Assembly: GCA_963728295.1 (NCBI GenBank)
Contig: CAVSKB010000011.1
Location: 496,001-560,000, forward strand
Source: DATJKD01 sp963728295
GTDB lineage: Bacteria > Pseudomonadota > Gammaproteobacteria > Steroidobacterales > Steroidobacteraceae
Length of the DNA stretch: 64,000 nucleotides
Direction: 5' to 3'
A program made the position numbers and the translations under genes. The stretch's first letter is position 1; each line of letters starts with the position of its first letter. The notes under the pieces were generated by a model that ran no database searches, had not been told where the DNA came from, and worked only from the letters and a program-made list of their open reading frames with translations. This document shows, piece by piece, positions 54,301 to 62,018 of this stretch.

Positions 54301-54802
54301 GCTTGGGCTCAACAAGACGCAGAACCCCTCGCAGGGGTCGTTTGCGATCGACTACCTGACGGATCTCGTCGAGGAGGCGGTCTACCGCGAGTTCGACCGC
54401 ATCGCGGAGCGCGGCGGGGTGCTGGGTGCGATGGAGACCATGTATCAGCGCAGCCGGATCCAGGAGGAGAGCCTCTATTACGAGACGCGCAAGCACGACG
54501 GGTCACTGCCGATCATCGGCGTCAACACGTTCCTGGGCTCCCAGCAGGGCGTCGACGAGCTTCGTGGCGCGGAGCTGATCCGCTCGACCGAGGAGGAGAA
54601 GCAGGATCAGGTGCGCGGCGTCCACGACTTCCTCGCGCGTAACGCAGAGCGGCGGCCGGAGGCGCTCAGGCGCCTGCAGGAGACCGCTGCGAGCGGCGGC
54701 AACGTGTTCGGCGAGCTGATGGAGACGGTGAAGTCGGCCTCGCTCGGCAGCATCTCGCACGCCCTCTACCAGGTCGGCGGACAGTACCGGCGGAACATGT
54801 AG
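51350..54802 (+). CDS. icmF: Fused isobutyryl-CoA mutase-type enzyme (IcmF)
   Basis: A 1150-residue adenosylcobalamin mutase with all parts on one chain. The B12-binding domain comes first (DGHDAAINMIRR, His36 as the cobalt ligand), then a MeaI-like G-protein chaperone with P-loop GTGGAGKS (213-220), then the TIM-barrel mutase and CoA-binding parts (DPTRMFAGEGGPERTNRRF, KEDQAQNTCIF, NPSQGSFAIDYLTD). At the two substrate-selecting positions where methylmalonyl-CoA mutase has Tyr (RQYAG) and Arg (VRNT), this protein has Phe612 and Gln798, as in isobutyryl-CoA mutases. It would interconvert isobutyryl-CoA and n-butyryl-CoA or similar branched acyl-CoAs. Probably controlled by the divergent TetR. 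Confidence 0.92.
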   Translation: MSNGKSQGGAVRKATLEAGEEQPLRFVSAASLFDGHDAAINMIRRLLQAHGAEVVHLGHNRSVADIVRAAIQEDADAIACSSYQGGHNEYFRYMVDMLAQAGASHIRVIVGGGGTIAPHEVEELHAYGVERIYSPEDGRTLGLDGMMDDVLQRVRGVTRAPYAFGPMGPRDHLQIARAISSLERDAEAAALRDTLRKAVGRVARPAPVIGITGTGGAGKSSLTDEVLMRFVRFHPSRSIAVVAMDPTRRRSGGALLGDRIRMNSLANEQIFMRSLATRRQNLATSAVLADTINLLKCAGFDLIVVETAGIGQSDTEIVDLVDVPVYVMTSEYGAASQLEKIDMLDFAELIALNKFEKRGAEDALRDVRKQWRRNHPAMKLPDAEIPVFPTIASRFNDPGVNRLFDALTRLLDAKAGGDSRWTVADPGPMELVERHALVPSQRTRYLAEIAANGRRAREDVQHRAEAASRANSLHEALHVLGDPLLPAGLDRYADSALADTTDPARARLRDAYNDALDAVGAEAIELLRQWPTVSKSATDDEYRYVVRGREIRGENYTETLSRNRVPKLAVPSWRDWGEQLSFLLRENLPGHFPYTAGVYPYRREEEDPTRMFAGEGGPERTNRRFHYVASGHGVARLSTAFDSTTLYGEDPDERPDIYGRIGNSGVSIATLDDMKKLYSGFDLCDPTTSVSMTINGPAPMILAMFMNTAVDQRVERHLRAGGGWETAERRIAEIYRDREQPRYKGELPQHHDGSGLGLLGVTGDQLVDRETYERIRAEALSMVRGTVQADILKEDQAQNTCIFSTEFALRMMGDVQQYFIERNVRNFYSVSISGYHIAEAGANPVSQLAFTLANGFTIVEYYLARGMKIDQFAPNLSFFFSNGMDPEYAVIGRVARRVWARAMRDLYGSGPRSQMLKYHIQTSGRSLHAREIQFNDVRTTLQALYALFDNCNSLHTNAYDEAITTPTEESVRRAVAIQLIINKELGLNKTQNPSQGSFAIDYLTDLVEEAVYREFDRIAERGGVLGAMETMYQRSRIQEESLYYETRKHDGSLPIIGVNTFLGSQQGVDELRGAELIRSTEEEKQDQVRGVHDFLARNAERRPEALRRLQETAASGGNVFGELMETVKSASLGSISHALYQVGGQYRRNM

Positions 54803-54852
54803 CGCCGGACCGGCGTCGTGGTTGTGCGTCGAGTGCTCGGGGCGCCGAGTGG

Positions 54853-55623
54853 TCAGCTGGCGGCCGTCATGCTTTGCTGCCCACTCACGACAGCCGTGGC
54901 TTCGAGATCGGGTTCGTCAAGGCGCGCGAGCATGCGAAGGCGTGCCTCGCGGCGGAGGATTTCCGCGGCGTTGCGGTCGAGCGTGGGTGTGAGCGGCTCG
55001 AGCACGTCGACCTCGATGCGGCCGGCGCGCGGCATGATCGTCCCGCTCGGCATGGCGCGACGCGCGCCGCGGATCACGACGGGGACGAGCCGGTGGTGTG
55101 CACGCGCCGCGGCTACGAATGCGCCCACATGAAAGCGGCGGAGCCCCGGTTTCTCGGTGAAGGTACCCTCCGGGAAGAACACCAGCGAATGACCGGCCAC
55201 CGCGCGACGAACGACGCGCCGCGCATCGCTCTGGCGACCGCCGTGGCTGCTGCGGTCGACGAACTCCGAGCCGATTCGTCGCAGCAGCAGTCCCGCGACC
55301 GGAAACGCGGCGGCCTCGCGCTTGATGACGAACGAGAATCGCGGTGGCAGTACGGCCTTGAGAACGATCCCGTCCAGATAGCTCGAGTGGTTTGCGACGA
55401 CGATGCACGACGAGTCGGGAAGGTGATCCAGGCCACGGACCCCGATTCGGAGCCCGAGCACCATCAGCCCGAGCCGAGCGAACACACGTATCAGCCCGCG
55501 CCTTAGTCCAATGCCGGGCACGATGAGCGTGAGCACCGAGGCCAAGACCAGGAGCAGGCCGAACGCCGCCAGGGCCGCGAATCGATAAATGGTCGACCAG
55601 AGTCGCGACCCCGGTATCGCCAT
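54853..55623 (-). CDS. 1-acyl-sn-glycerol-3-phosphate acyltransferase (PlsC family)
   Basis: A 256-residue membrane-associated acyltransferase of the PlsC family, transferring an acyl group to lysophosphatidate in phospholipid synthesis. The catalytic HX4D motif is NHSSYLDG and the glycerol-phosphate-binding motif is FFPEGTFTE. One or two hydrophobic N-terminal segments (about residues 10-45) anchor it to the inner membrane. It stands alone, divergent from xerD. Confidence 0.87.
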   Translation of the reverse strand: MAIPGSRLWSTIYRFAALAAFGLLLVLASVLTLIVPGIGLRRGLIRVFARLGLMVLGLRIGVRGLDHLPDSSCIVVANHSSYLDGIVLKAVLPPRFSFVIKREAAAFPVAGLLLRRIGSEFVDRSSHGGRQSDARRVVRRAVAGHSLVFFPEGTFTEKPGLRRFHVGAFVAAARAHHRLVPVVIRGARRAMPSGTIMPRAGRIEVDVLEPLTPTLDRNAAEILRREARLRMLARLDEPDLEATAVVSGQQSMTAAS

Positions 55624-55785
55624 CGGTCAGTCTCCGTGCAGACGGCGCCGAGCCGTCAGCCGGCGCGGAGCGGGTTTGTGTGAACTGGTTCCAGTTATGT
55701 TAACGGTGATGGGTTCTGTGAGAACTGTCACGTACGCGCCCGGGGGTGCCTCGCATACTTTCCGGCAATCGAGCCTCGAGGCGAA

Positions 55786-56733
55786 ATGAGCACAGCAATC
55801 AAGGCCGGCGTGATGACCCGACGGCAACGGGCAGGCAGTCAGGCGGGCGAACCGGGCCCGATCGATGGCTTTCTGGACGCCGTCTGGATGGAGCGGGGGC
55901 TGTCCCCGAATACGCTCGCGGCCTATCGCGCGGACCTGACCGCGCTCGAGCGCTGGCTCGAGGAGCGCGAGAATTCGCTGATGGCCGCGCAACGCGGGGA
56001 TCTCCTTGCCTTCATGGCCTCACGCGTCCAGGCCGGGGCCCGGCCCCGATCGACCGCGCGGCAGCTCTCCAGTTTCCGGCGCTTCTACCGTTATCTCGTA
56101 CGCGACGGCCAGCTGCGCGAGGATCCCACTGCGCAGATCGCGATGCCGAAGGTCGGCCGATCGTTGCCGAGGTCGCTCACGGAGGAGGAAGTCGAGGCCC
56201 TGCTGGCCGCTCCTGCCGTGAGCGATCCGCTCGGCCACCGCGACCGCACGATGCTCGAGGTACTGTACGCGACCGGGCTGCGCGTCTCCGAGCTCGTGAA
56301 CCTCAAGCTCGGCCAGGTGAACCTGAACCAGGGCGTCCTTCGAATCGTCGGCAAGGGCGACCGCGAGCGGCTGATTCCACTCGGCGAGGAGGCCGTGCAG
56401 TGGATACAGCAGTTCCTGCAGGGCCCGCGCGTCGAGATCCTGCTCGAGCGTCAGACCGACTACCTGTTTCCCACGCGCCGCGGCGACCGCATGACGCGAC
56501 AGGCGTTCTGGCACATCATCAAGCGTTACGCGCGCAAGGCGGGCGTCAGCAAGGACCTCTCGCCGCACACGCTGCGGCATGCCTTCGCGACCCACCTGCT
56601 GAACCACGGTGCCGATCTGCGCGTCGTGCAGATGCTTCTCGGTCACAGCGACCTGTCTACGACCCAGATCTACACGCACGTGGCGCGCGCGCGGCTCAAG
56701 GACGTGCATTCAGAGCACCACCCGCGCGGCTGA
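55786..56733 (+). CDS. xerD: Site-specific tyrosine recombinase XerD
   Basis: A 315-residue tyrosine recombinase resolving chromosome dimers at dif with XerC and FtsK. The SAM-like N-terminal domain (FLDAVWMERGLSPNTLAAYRADL) is followed by the catalytic domain: Arg in ATGLRVSELV, the HTLRHAFATHLL box, LLGHSDLSTTQIYTHV with the nucleophilic Tyr. It is a housekeeping gene, not a mobile-element integrase. The first ATG gives 12 extra residues before MTRRQRAGS, so the start is uncertain. Confidence 0.92.
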   Translation: MSTAIKAGVMTRRQRAGSQAGEPGPIDGFLDAVWMERGLSPNTLAAYRADLTALERWLEERENSLMAAQRGDLLAFMASRVQAGARPRSTARQLSSFRRFYRYLVRDGQLREDPTAQIAMPKVGRSLPRSLTEEEVEALLAAPAVSDPLGHRDRTMLEVLYATGLRVSELVNLKLGQVNLNQGVLRIVGKGDRERLIPLGEEAVQWIQQFLQGPRVEILLERQTDYLFPTRRGDRMTRQAFWHIIKRYARKAGVSKDLSPHTLRHAFATHLLNHGADLRVVQMLLGHSDLSTTQIYTHVARARLKDVHSEHHPRG

Positions 56734-56847
56734 GCTGCAGGGCTTCCGTGCGCCCTCCGGGCCTCTGCTAGACTGCCGCCCGCGGATTCTGAACCCCGGC
56801 GCGCCACGGCTGTCTCAGCTGGCGACGGCAATCTGTCTGGACCCCGG

Positions 56848-57636
56848 ATGAACTCGATGCGTACTCTCGGCCCGGTAGTCAGCGTCGTGGCTCTGTCGCT
56901 CGCAGCATGGTGCGCAGACGTGCCGGCACAGGACGCCCGCACTCGCGCGGACAAGCAGGCCGTGCCGGTCGAGGTTCGCACGCGAGTCGTCTCGAAGCTG
57001 CAGGGCGTAAAGCCGTCTGACGTCAGCAGCTCGCCGATTCCCGGGCTCTACGAAGTGACCATGGGCGGTCTCGTTGCCTATGTGAGCGAGGACGGAAAGT
57101 TCCTCCTGAGCGGCGACGTCTACGATCTCGATTCCCAGACCAACCTCACCGCGGCACGTCGGAACTCCGCCCGTGCCAAGGCGCTCGCCGCCGCCAGCGA
57201 GGACGACATGATCATCTTCTCGCCGGCCAACCCGAAGATGACGGTCACCGTCTTCACCGACGTCGACTGCGGCTACTGCCGCAAGTTTCACTCGCAGATC
57301 GCCGAGTACAACAAGGCGGGGATTCGCGTCCGGTATATGAGCTATCCGCGGACCGGCCCGGGTACCTCATCGTGGGCCAAATCCGAATCGGTCTGGTGCG
57401 CGGCGGACCGCAAGGACGCGCTCACGCGCGCCAAGCGCGACGAAGTGATCAAGAGCAAGTCTTGCGGCGACGCCCTGATAAAGGCGCAGTACGAGCTCGG
57501 CGAAGACCTGGGCGTCGAGGGCACGCCCGCGATATTCACCGCGAGCGGCGACTACGTGGGCGGCTACCTGGCCCCGGCGCAGCTCGTACAAACCATCCAG
57601 GAAACGGAAAAGGCCGCGGCGGCCGCGGCGCGCTAG
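56848..57636 (+). CDS. dsbC: DsbC-type thiol:disulfide isomerase
   Basis: A 262-residue periplasmic disulfide isomerase. An N-terminal signal sequence (RTLGPVVSVVALSLAAWC) precedes the dimerisation domain (VVSKLQGVKPSDVSSSPIPGLYEV) and a thioredoxin domain with the CGYC active site (DVDCGYCRKFH) and the cis-Pro region EGTPAIF. The xerD-dsbC neighbourhood is common in gammaproteobacteria. It ends back-to-back with the ferredoxin gene. Confidence 0.92.
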   Translation: MNSMRTLGPVVSVVALSLAAWCADVPAQDARTRADKQAVPVEVRTRVVSKLQGVKPSDVSSSPIPGLYEVTMGGLVAYVSEDGKFLLSGDVYDLDSQTNLTAARRNSARAKALAAASEDDMIIFSPANPKMTVTVFTDVDCGYCRKFHSQIAEYNKAGIRVRYMSYPRTGPGTSSWAKSESVWCAADRKDALTRAKRDEVIKSKSCGDALIKAQYELGEDLGVEGTPAIFTASGDYVGGYLAPAQLVQTIQETEKAAAAAAR

Positions 57637-57960
57637 TCACCGCTCGAGCAGCGCGAGCTTGCCCTCGCGTCCCTCCCACTCCTTGGCGTCGTCGGGCGGA
57701 GGTTTCTTCTCCGTGATCACGGGCCACTGCGCAGAAAGCTCCGCGTTCAGTGCCTTGAACCGCTCCTGGCCGTCCGGGATCTCCTCCTCGGAGAAGATCG
57801 CCTCGACGGGGCATTCCGGCTCGCAGAGCGTGCAGTCGATGCATTCCTCGGGATCGATGACCAGCATGTTCGGTCCCTCGTGGAAACAGTCGACCGGGCA
57901 GACCTCGACGCAGTCCATGTACTTGCACTTGATGCAGTTTTCGGTGACGACAAAGGTCAT
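57637..57960 (-). CDS. fdxA: Ferredoxin FdxA (7Fe type)
   Basis: A 107-residue seven-iron ferredoxin. The N-terminal ENCIKCKYMDCVEVCPVDCF and the following CIDCTLCEPECPVEA carry the cysteines of a [3Fe-4S] and a [4Fe-4S] cluster, and the C-terminal tail is typical of the Azotobacter FdI/FdxA group. It carries electrons in the cytoplasm. It is probably monocistronic. It could in principle serve the island's oxygenase, but nothing in the sequence links them. Confidence 0.93.
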   Translation of the reverse strand: MTFVVTENCIKCKYMDCVEVCPVDCFHEGPNMLVIDPEECIDCTLCEPECPVEAIFSEEEIPDGQERFKALNAELSAQWPVITEKKPPPDDAKEWEGREGKLALLER

Positions 57961-58053
57961 CTAAGGCTCCGCGAAATCCCGGTCGCATCGCGTGGAACGG
58001 GCACGCGCGGGGGCGCGTATTGTGCCAAAGCACGGCGGCCCTGCAAGCGAGGC

Positions 58054-58602
58054 TCAGCCTCCGTCGCGGCGGCGCAGGTCGATGGTCGAAAAATGATGCG
58101 CCTCGACACCGGCGCGACGATCCTCGACGAAGCGCCGCAGCGCGAAATCGACGCTCAGGAAGGCGATCTCGGGCCACGGGAGCTCGGCTTCCTCACAAAG
58201 AACCACCTCGAGGCTCTCCTGGCCCACCCCGAACACCGGCCGCGGCAGGCGGGCGCGAAAGGTGACGTGGACCTGGTCTGCGTGCAGCACGTGGACCACC
58301 GAGAGGAGCGAGCCGATCTCGACATCGGCCAGGGCTTCCTCGACGGATTCGCGGCGGGCGGCGTCCTGTATGGTCTCGCCGTTCTCCATGAAGCCCGCCG
58401 GGAAGGTCCAGAAGCCGCGGCGCGGCTCGATGGCGCGGCGGCACATCAGGATGCGATCCTCGAAGACCGGGACGCATCCGGCGACGATCCTTGGGTTCTG
58501 ATAATGGATCGTCGCGCAGGCCGGGCAGACGAACCGCGGCAGGTGGTCCCCCGGCGGGACCTTGAGTTCGACCGTCTGGCCGCAATTCGAGCAGAAATTC
58601 AT
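58054..58602 (-). CDS. Nudix hydrolase with N-terminal zinc ribbon
   Basis: A 182-residue Nudix hydrolase. An N-terminal zinc ribbon (FCSNCGQTVEL...FVCPACATIHY) precedes the Nudix box GFMENGETIQDAARRESVEEALADV, in which the usual Gly near the end is Ala. Such proteins hydrolyse NADH, FAD, ADP-ribose or similar nucleotide diphosphates. Signature Glu and Arg residues for metal binding are kept. It lies 8 bp downstream of the tRNA-Leu gene on the same strand. Confidence 0.87.
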   Translation of the reverse strand: MNFCSNCGQTVELKVPPGDHLPRFVCPACATIHYQNPRIVAGCVPVFEDRILMCRRAIEPRRGFWTFPAGFMENGETIQDAARRESVEEALADVEIGSLLSVVHVLHADQVHVTFRARLPRPVFGVGQESLEVVLCEEAELPWPEIAFLSVDFALRRFVEDRRAGVEAHHFSTIDLRRRDGG

Positions 58603-58610
58603 CGGTCTCC

Positions 58611-58697
58611 TGGTGCCGGGAGGGGGAATCGAACCCCCACGGTGTTGCCACCGGCGGATTTTGAGTCCGCTGCGTCTACCAGTTCCGCCATCCCGGC
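58611..58697 (-). tRNA. tRNA-Leu (anticodon CAA)
   Basis: The minus strand folds as a cloverleaf: acceptor GCCGGGA paired with TCCCGGC, a D-arm GGAACTGGTAGACG, an anticodon stem GCGGA/TCCGC with loop CTCAAAA (CAA, reading UUG), a long variable arm (CGGTGGCAACACCG) and TTCGATT in the T-loop. The 3' CCA is encoded. The long variable arm and A73 identify it as leucine. Length 87. Confidence 0.96.
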
Positions 58698-58895
58698 AAA
58701 GAGCGCGCAGCTTACCCGAATCGGTTTGGACCAGAATTAAGTCAGGAAACTCAATCAGGTGCGGATCTATTGAGAAGAGACTTCTCGGATGGGGCGGCTT
58801 CGGCGATCATGTCGAGCACCGGAACGAAATCGGGCGCGGAGGGTCAGATCCGGTCGGGTGCAGAGCCTGCGCCGGCGATCAACGATGGGGCCTGC

Positions 58896-59591
58896 ATGCA
58901 ACGACGACTCCTGAGCGCCGCCGCCGTCCTGTTGGCCTTTTGGGCCGGCATCGCACGAGCCGAGCCTCCGCTCGCGGAGCTGCTCGCGAACGCGGCGCCG
59001 ACCGCAGACCGGGCCGTGCTCACGCTGGCCGCCCGCGCGGCGGAATGCGCCCGTCGACAGGGGCCGGCAGGCGCGCTCGATCGTCTCGCCGTCATCGATT
59101 ATTCGCGGCCATCCAGTGAACCGCGACTGTGGGTTTTCGATCTCGATCGTGGCCGCCTGCTGTTCGAGGAGCTGGTGGCGCATGGCCGTGGCACCGGAGA
59201 GCGTTTCGCTGAGCACTTCTCCAACATCGAGGGCAGCCACATGTCGAGTCTCGGGCTCTTTCGCGCGACCGAGTCCTACGACGGCGCCAACGGCTATTCG
59301 CTGCGTCTGCAGGGACTGGAGCCGGGCTTCAATGACCGCGCGTTTGATCGCGCCATCGTCATGCACGGGGCGCCCTACGTCAGCCAGGATCTGATCCGCA
59401 AGCAGGGCAGGATTGGCCGCAGCTGGGGTTGTCCCGCGGTGCGTTCCGCCGTTGCCCGCCGCATGATCGATACGCTGAAGCACGGCGCGCTGCTCTTCGC
59501 GTATTACCCGGACGGTGAGTGGCTCGAGGAATCATCCTACCTGCGGTGCGGCTCGACGCCGGCCGTGGCGGCCGTTGCGCGGGCGCGCTAG
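58896..59591 (+). CDS. Murein L,D-transpeptidase catalytic domain protein (YkuD_2-like)
   Basis: A 231-residue exported protein. MQRRLLSAAAVLLAFWAGIARA is a signal peptide, so the ATG at 58896 is preferred over in-frame starts from 58770. The catalytic region has VMHGAPYVS and GRSWGCPAV with the nucleophilic Cys, matching the L,D-transpeptidase superfamily. It would act on peptidoglycan in the periplasm, although this subgroup (PF13645-like) is poorly characterised. The 198 bp before it hold no gene. Confidence 0.82.
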   Translation: MQRRLLSAAAVLLAFWAGIARAEPPLAELLANAAPTADRAVLTLAARAAECARRQGPAGALDRLAVIDYSRPSSEPRLWVFDLDRGRLLFEELVAHGRGTGERFAEHFSNIEGSHMSSLGLFRATESYDGANGYSLRLQGLEPGFNDRAFDRAIVMHGAPYVSQDLIRKQGRIGRSWGCPAVRSAVARRMIDTLKHGALLFAYYPDGEWLEESSYLRCGSTPAVAAVARAR

Positions 59592-59653
59592 CACCCGCAG
59601 ATAAACACGCCCCGCTGCGACGTTTTGCGGTCCGGCCGCATCTTAGGGGGTGC

Positions 59654-60247
59654 ATGCCCTCGATTGCCGACATGGATCTTGCGCCGGGAACACTGGAGCG
59701 CGCTCGCGCCGGTGAGATCGACGCCCTCGAGGCGATCTACTGCAGCTTCGCTCCCGGTGTGACGACGCTCGCGCGGCGGCTGCTCGGGAGACTCACCGCG
59801 GCGGAGGATCTTGCGCAGGACGTATTCGTCGACGTGCTCACCAAGCTCGATCAGTACGACGGGCGCGGCTCGTTCGCGGGCTGGGTTCGACGCATCACGG
59901 TGACCCGGTGTCTGATGCAACTGCGGTCGCCCTGGCGCCGCGGTCTGCGGCTGGCTACCCCGGTCGGTGCCGGGCGGGCCCCGTCGGCCGACGAGCCGAT
60001 CGCGCCCGAGGGCGCCGAGCTCGACCTCGATCTCGAGCGCGCACTCGACCGGCTGGGAGAGACCGCGCGGCTCGTCGTCTGGCTGCACGACGTCGAGGGC
60101 TACACCCACGCGGAGATCGGAACGCTGCTCGGCGGCACGTCCAGCCTGTCCAAGTCCCAGCTCGCGCGCGCGCACGAACGGTTGCGCGAATTGCTCGAGC
60201 CGTCCGGAGTGATACAGCCATGCATGCCCGTATCGACCATCTGCTGA
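59654..60247 (+). CDS. ECF-type RNA polymerase sigma factor
   Basis: A 197-residue extracytoplasmic-function sigma factor. Region 2 is AEDLAQDVFVDVLTKLDQYDGRGSFAGWVRRI; region 4 is ALDRLGETARLVVWLHDVEGYTHAEIGTLLG with the HTH. The ATG at 59654 follows AGGGGG; codons upstream overlap the transpeptidase gene. It overlaps the anti-sigma gene by 28 bases. Together with the PDZ protein it forms an envelope-stress type module. Confidence 0.87.
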   Translation: MPSIADMDLAPGTLERARAGEIDALEAIYCSFAPGVTTLARRLLGRLTAAEDLAQDVFVDVLTKLDQYDGRGSFAGWVRRITVTRCLMQLRSPWRRGLRLATPVGAGRAPSADEPIAPEGAELDLDLERALDRLGETARLVVWLHDVEGYTHAEIGTLLGGTSSLSKSQLARAHERLRELLEPSGVIQPCMPVSTIC

Positions 60248-60852
60248 GCCTGCGTGACGGCGAGCCCGTCGACCTCGCCGTGCGTTCGCATGTCGAGTCC
60301 TGCACCGAGTGCGCGCAGGCGAAGGCCGGGCTCGAGACCATGCGCCGGCGTCTCGCGGCGCTCCCGGCGGTGAACGCGCCGGCAGACGGCTGGGCGCGCG
60401 TGCGCGCGCGCATCGACGCGGCGCAGCGACCCGCCGTGCCGCGCCGCGGAGGCAGCATGGTTGCGATCGCCGCATCCTGCGCGATGCTCGGCGTGCTGGC
60501 GGGCATGCTGCTGCGCGAGGGTGGGCGTGGCGCACCGGAGCTCGCCGCCCAGCCTGCGGCCGGCGTCCTCCCGCAGACCCTCGATTCGATCGAGGAACTG
60601 CGCGACCGCTCGCGCGTGCTCGAGGAGGTGCTGGCGGCGCTGCCCGCGCGCCCGGCCGTCGAGCGCGCCGGTACGGCGGTGCCGATCGACACCCTGCAGG
60701 CCCAGGTGCAATGGGTAGATCACCAGCTATCGGTGTCCGGAGCGGCGCATGCGGCGCCGGATCTGAGGGAGCGCCTGTGGCGCGAGCGGGTCGAGATAAT
60801 GAATACGCTGGTCCAGCTGCGCTATGTCGAGGCGCAGCGGGTCGCGCTTTGA
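60220..60852 (+). CDS. Zinc-finger anti-sigma factor
   Basis: A 210-residue membrane protein. The N-terminal zinc anti-sigma motif HVESCTEC (His-x3-Cys-x2-Cys) binds the sigma factor encoded upstream; one transmembrane segment (MVAIAASCAMLGVLAGMLL, about residues 80-98) follows, then a periplasmic helical domain (DSIEELRDRSRVLEEVLAAL). The start lies inside the sigma gene, so translation is coupled, which would keep the two in balance. Confidence 0.85.
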   Translation: MHARIDHLLSLRDGEPVDLAVRSHVESCTECAQAKAGLETMRRRLAALPAVNAPADGWARVRARIDAAQRPAVPRRGGSMVAIAASCAMLGVLAGMLLREGGRGAPELAAQPAAGVLPQTLDSIEELRDRSRVLEEVLAALPARPAVERAGTAVPIDTLQAQVQWVDHQLSVSGAAHAAPDLRERLWRERVEIMNTLVQLRYVEAQRVAL

Positions 60853-60910
60853 AGGCTGGGGAAGCGGACGCCGCACCCGGCCGAGAATGCACATCCCGGA
60901 GGTCCTGACG

Positions 60911-61900
60911 ATGAAAGGTTTTCCTGTACGCGCGGTGATCATCGCCGGTCTCACGGCGGTCATGACAGCGGGCGCGCCCTGCCTCGCCGCGGAAGCGAAG
61001 GCGGATCGTGAACAGTTGCGGAAGTCGCTGTCCGAGGCGCAGGCGCGCCTCGACTCGGCGGCGAGCGAGGTCGCCGATCTGAGCCGTCAGCTCTACGGCG
61101 GTCAGGAAGCCGATGTCGTGCGATTCATGCGTCCGGGGCGTCGCGGGGCGATGCTGGGCGTGAACATCGGCACCGACAAGCCGCGCGACACCGGCGTAGA
61201 GGTCGTGGGCGTGAGCCCCGGCGGCCCGGCCGAAGCGGCGGGTCTGCGCCCTGCCGACGTCATCGTCGCGATCGACGGCAAGACGCTCAAGCGCGCCGGC
61301 GACGAAACGGCGGCGACACAACTGGTCGAGCACCTGAGCGAGGTTGAGCCGGGTGCGAAGGTCAAGGTCGACTACCTCCGCGGCGACAAGCGCCAGACCG
61401 CGACGGTTACGACCAAGCCTGCCGAGCCGCCGTTTTTCGCCATGTTCCGCGATCGCTTCGACCTGCCCGCGGTCGCCGCGCTGCCGGACGTCGTTTCGTT
61501 CCCGCCGTTCGAGCATTTCCTCGGCCACGGACCCGGTTTCGGCGAGCTAGAGCTCGTCGAGATCACCCCGCGGCTCGGTAGCTATTTCGGCACCGACAAG
61601 GGGTTGCTCGTGGTGCGCGCCCCGAATGAGAGCGGCTACCAGCTGCAGGAAGGCGACGTGCTGATGGGGATCGACGGGCGGGTGCCCGAGAGCCCGGGGC
61701 ACGCGTTTCGCATCCTGCGCTCGTACCAGCCCGGCGAGAAGCTCAAGCTCGACGTCCTGCGCAGCCGCAAACGGATGGAGGTGAGTGTCACGGTGCCGCG
61801 CGACCGACCGATGCATGGCGCCATGCCCGCGCCGCCGCCGGGCACGCCGCCGATGCCCGCGTTACCCATGCCGCCGCCGGCCGACGACGAGCAGGTTTGA
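60911..61900 (+). CDS. Periplasmic protein with two PDZ domains
   Basis: A 329-residue exported protein with a signal peptide (about residues 1-27), a short coiled segment (QLRKSLSEAQARLDSAASEVADLSRQ), PDZ 1 at about 75-165 (AMLGVNIG, GGPAEAAGLRPADVIVAIDGK) and PDZ 2 at about 215-300 (YQLQEGDVLMGIDGR). The tail is Pro/Met-rich. No protease domain is seen, so it is probably a sensor or scaffold for the sigma/anti-sigma pair. The ATG at 60911 is chosen because the signal peptide begins there. Confidence 0.82.
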   Translation: MKGFPVRAVIIAGLTAVMTAGAPCLAAEAKADREQLRKSLSEAQARLDSAASEVADLSRQLYGGQEADVVRFMRPGRRGAMLGVNIGTDKPRDTGVEVVGVSPGGPAEAAGLRPADVIVAIDGKTLKRAGDETAATQLVEHLSEVEPGAKVKVDYLRGDKRQTATVTTKPAEPPFFAMFRDRFDLPAVAALPDVVSFPPFEHFLGHGPGFGELELVEITPRLGSYFGTDKGLLVVRAPNESGYQLQEGDVLMGIDGRVPESPGHAFRILRSYQPGEKLKLDVLRSRKRMEVSVTVPRDRPMHGAMPAPPPGTPPMPALPMPPPADDEQV

Positions 61901-61943
61901 TCCGCCTCCCGTCGTACCGGAACCTTGCGACAAGAGAGCTGCC

Positions 61944-61975
61944 CGGAGTCGGGTACGCCCGGATACCCGGCTCCG
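61944..61975. terminator. Strong hairpin between PDZ gene and queA
   Basis: CGGAGTCGGGTA (61944-61955) pairs with TACCCGGCTCCG (61964-61975) through 12 base pairs including one G-U, with an 8-base loop. It is followed by ATCCGGATTTGG, not a run of T, so it is at best a weak intrinsic terminator; it could also be an attenuator ahead of queA, which starts 43 bp later. Confidence 0.4.
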
Positions 61976-62018
61976 ATCCGGATTTGGTTCCACGCGGCTC
62001 TGCTAGCATGCGCTGCCG

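Noticed and set aside
51365..54496. A 1043-codon open frame antisense to icmF
   Set aside because: It mirrors the codon structure of a conserved mutase on the other strand, has no recognisable domain and is typical of high-GC shadow frames.
55786..56733. Integrase of a genomic island
   Set aside because: The sequence and the dsbC neighbour identify housekeeping XerD; no att repeats or tRNA-end duplication were seen.
58611..58697. tRNA-Leu as an island attachment site
   Set aside because: No integrase gene is adjacent and no repeat of the tRNA 3' end was noticed; the catabolic island begins more than 8 kb away.
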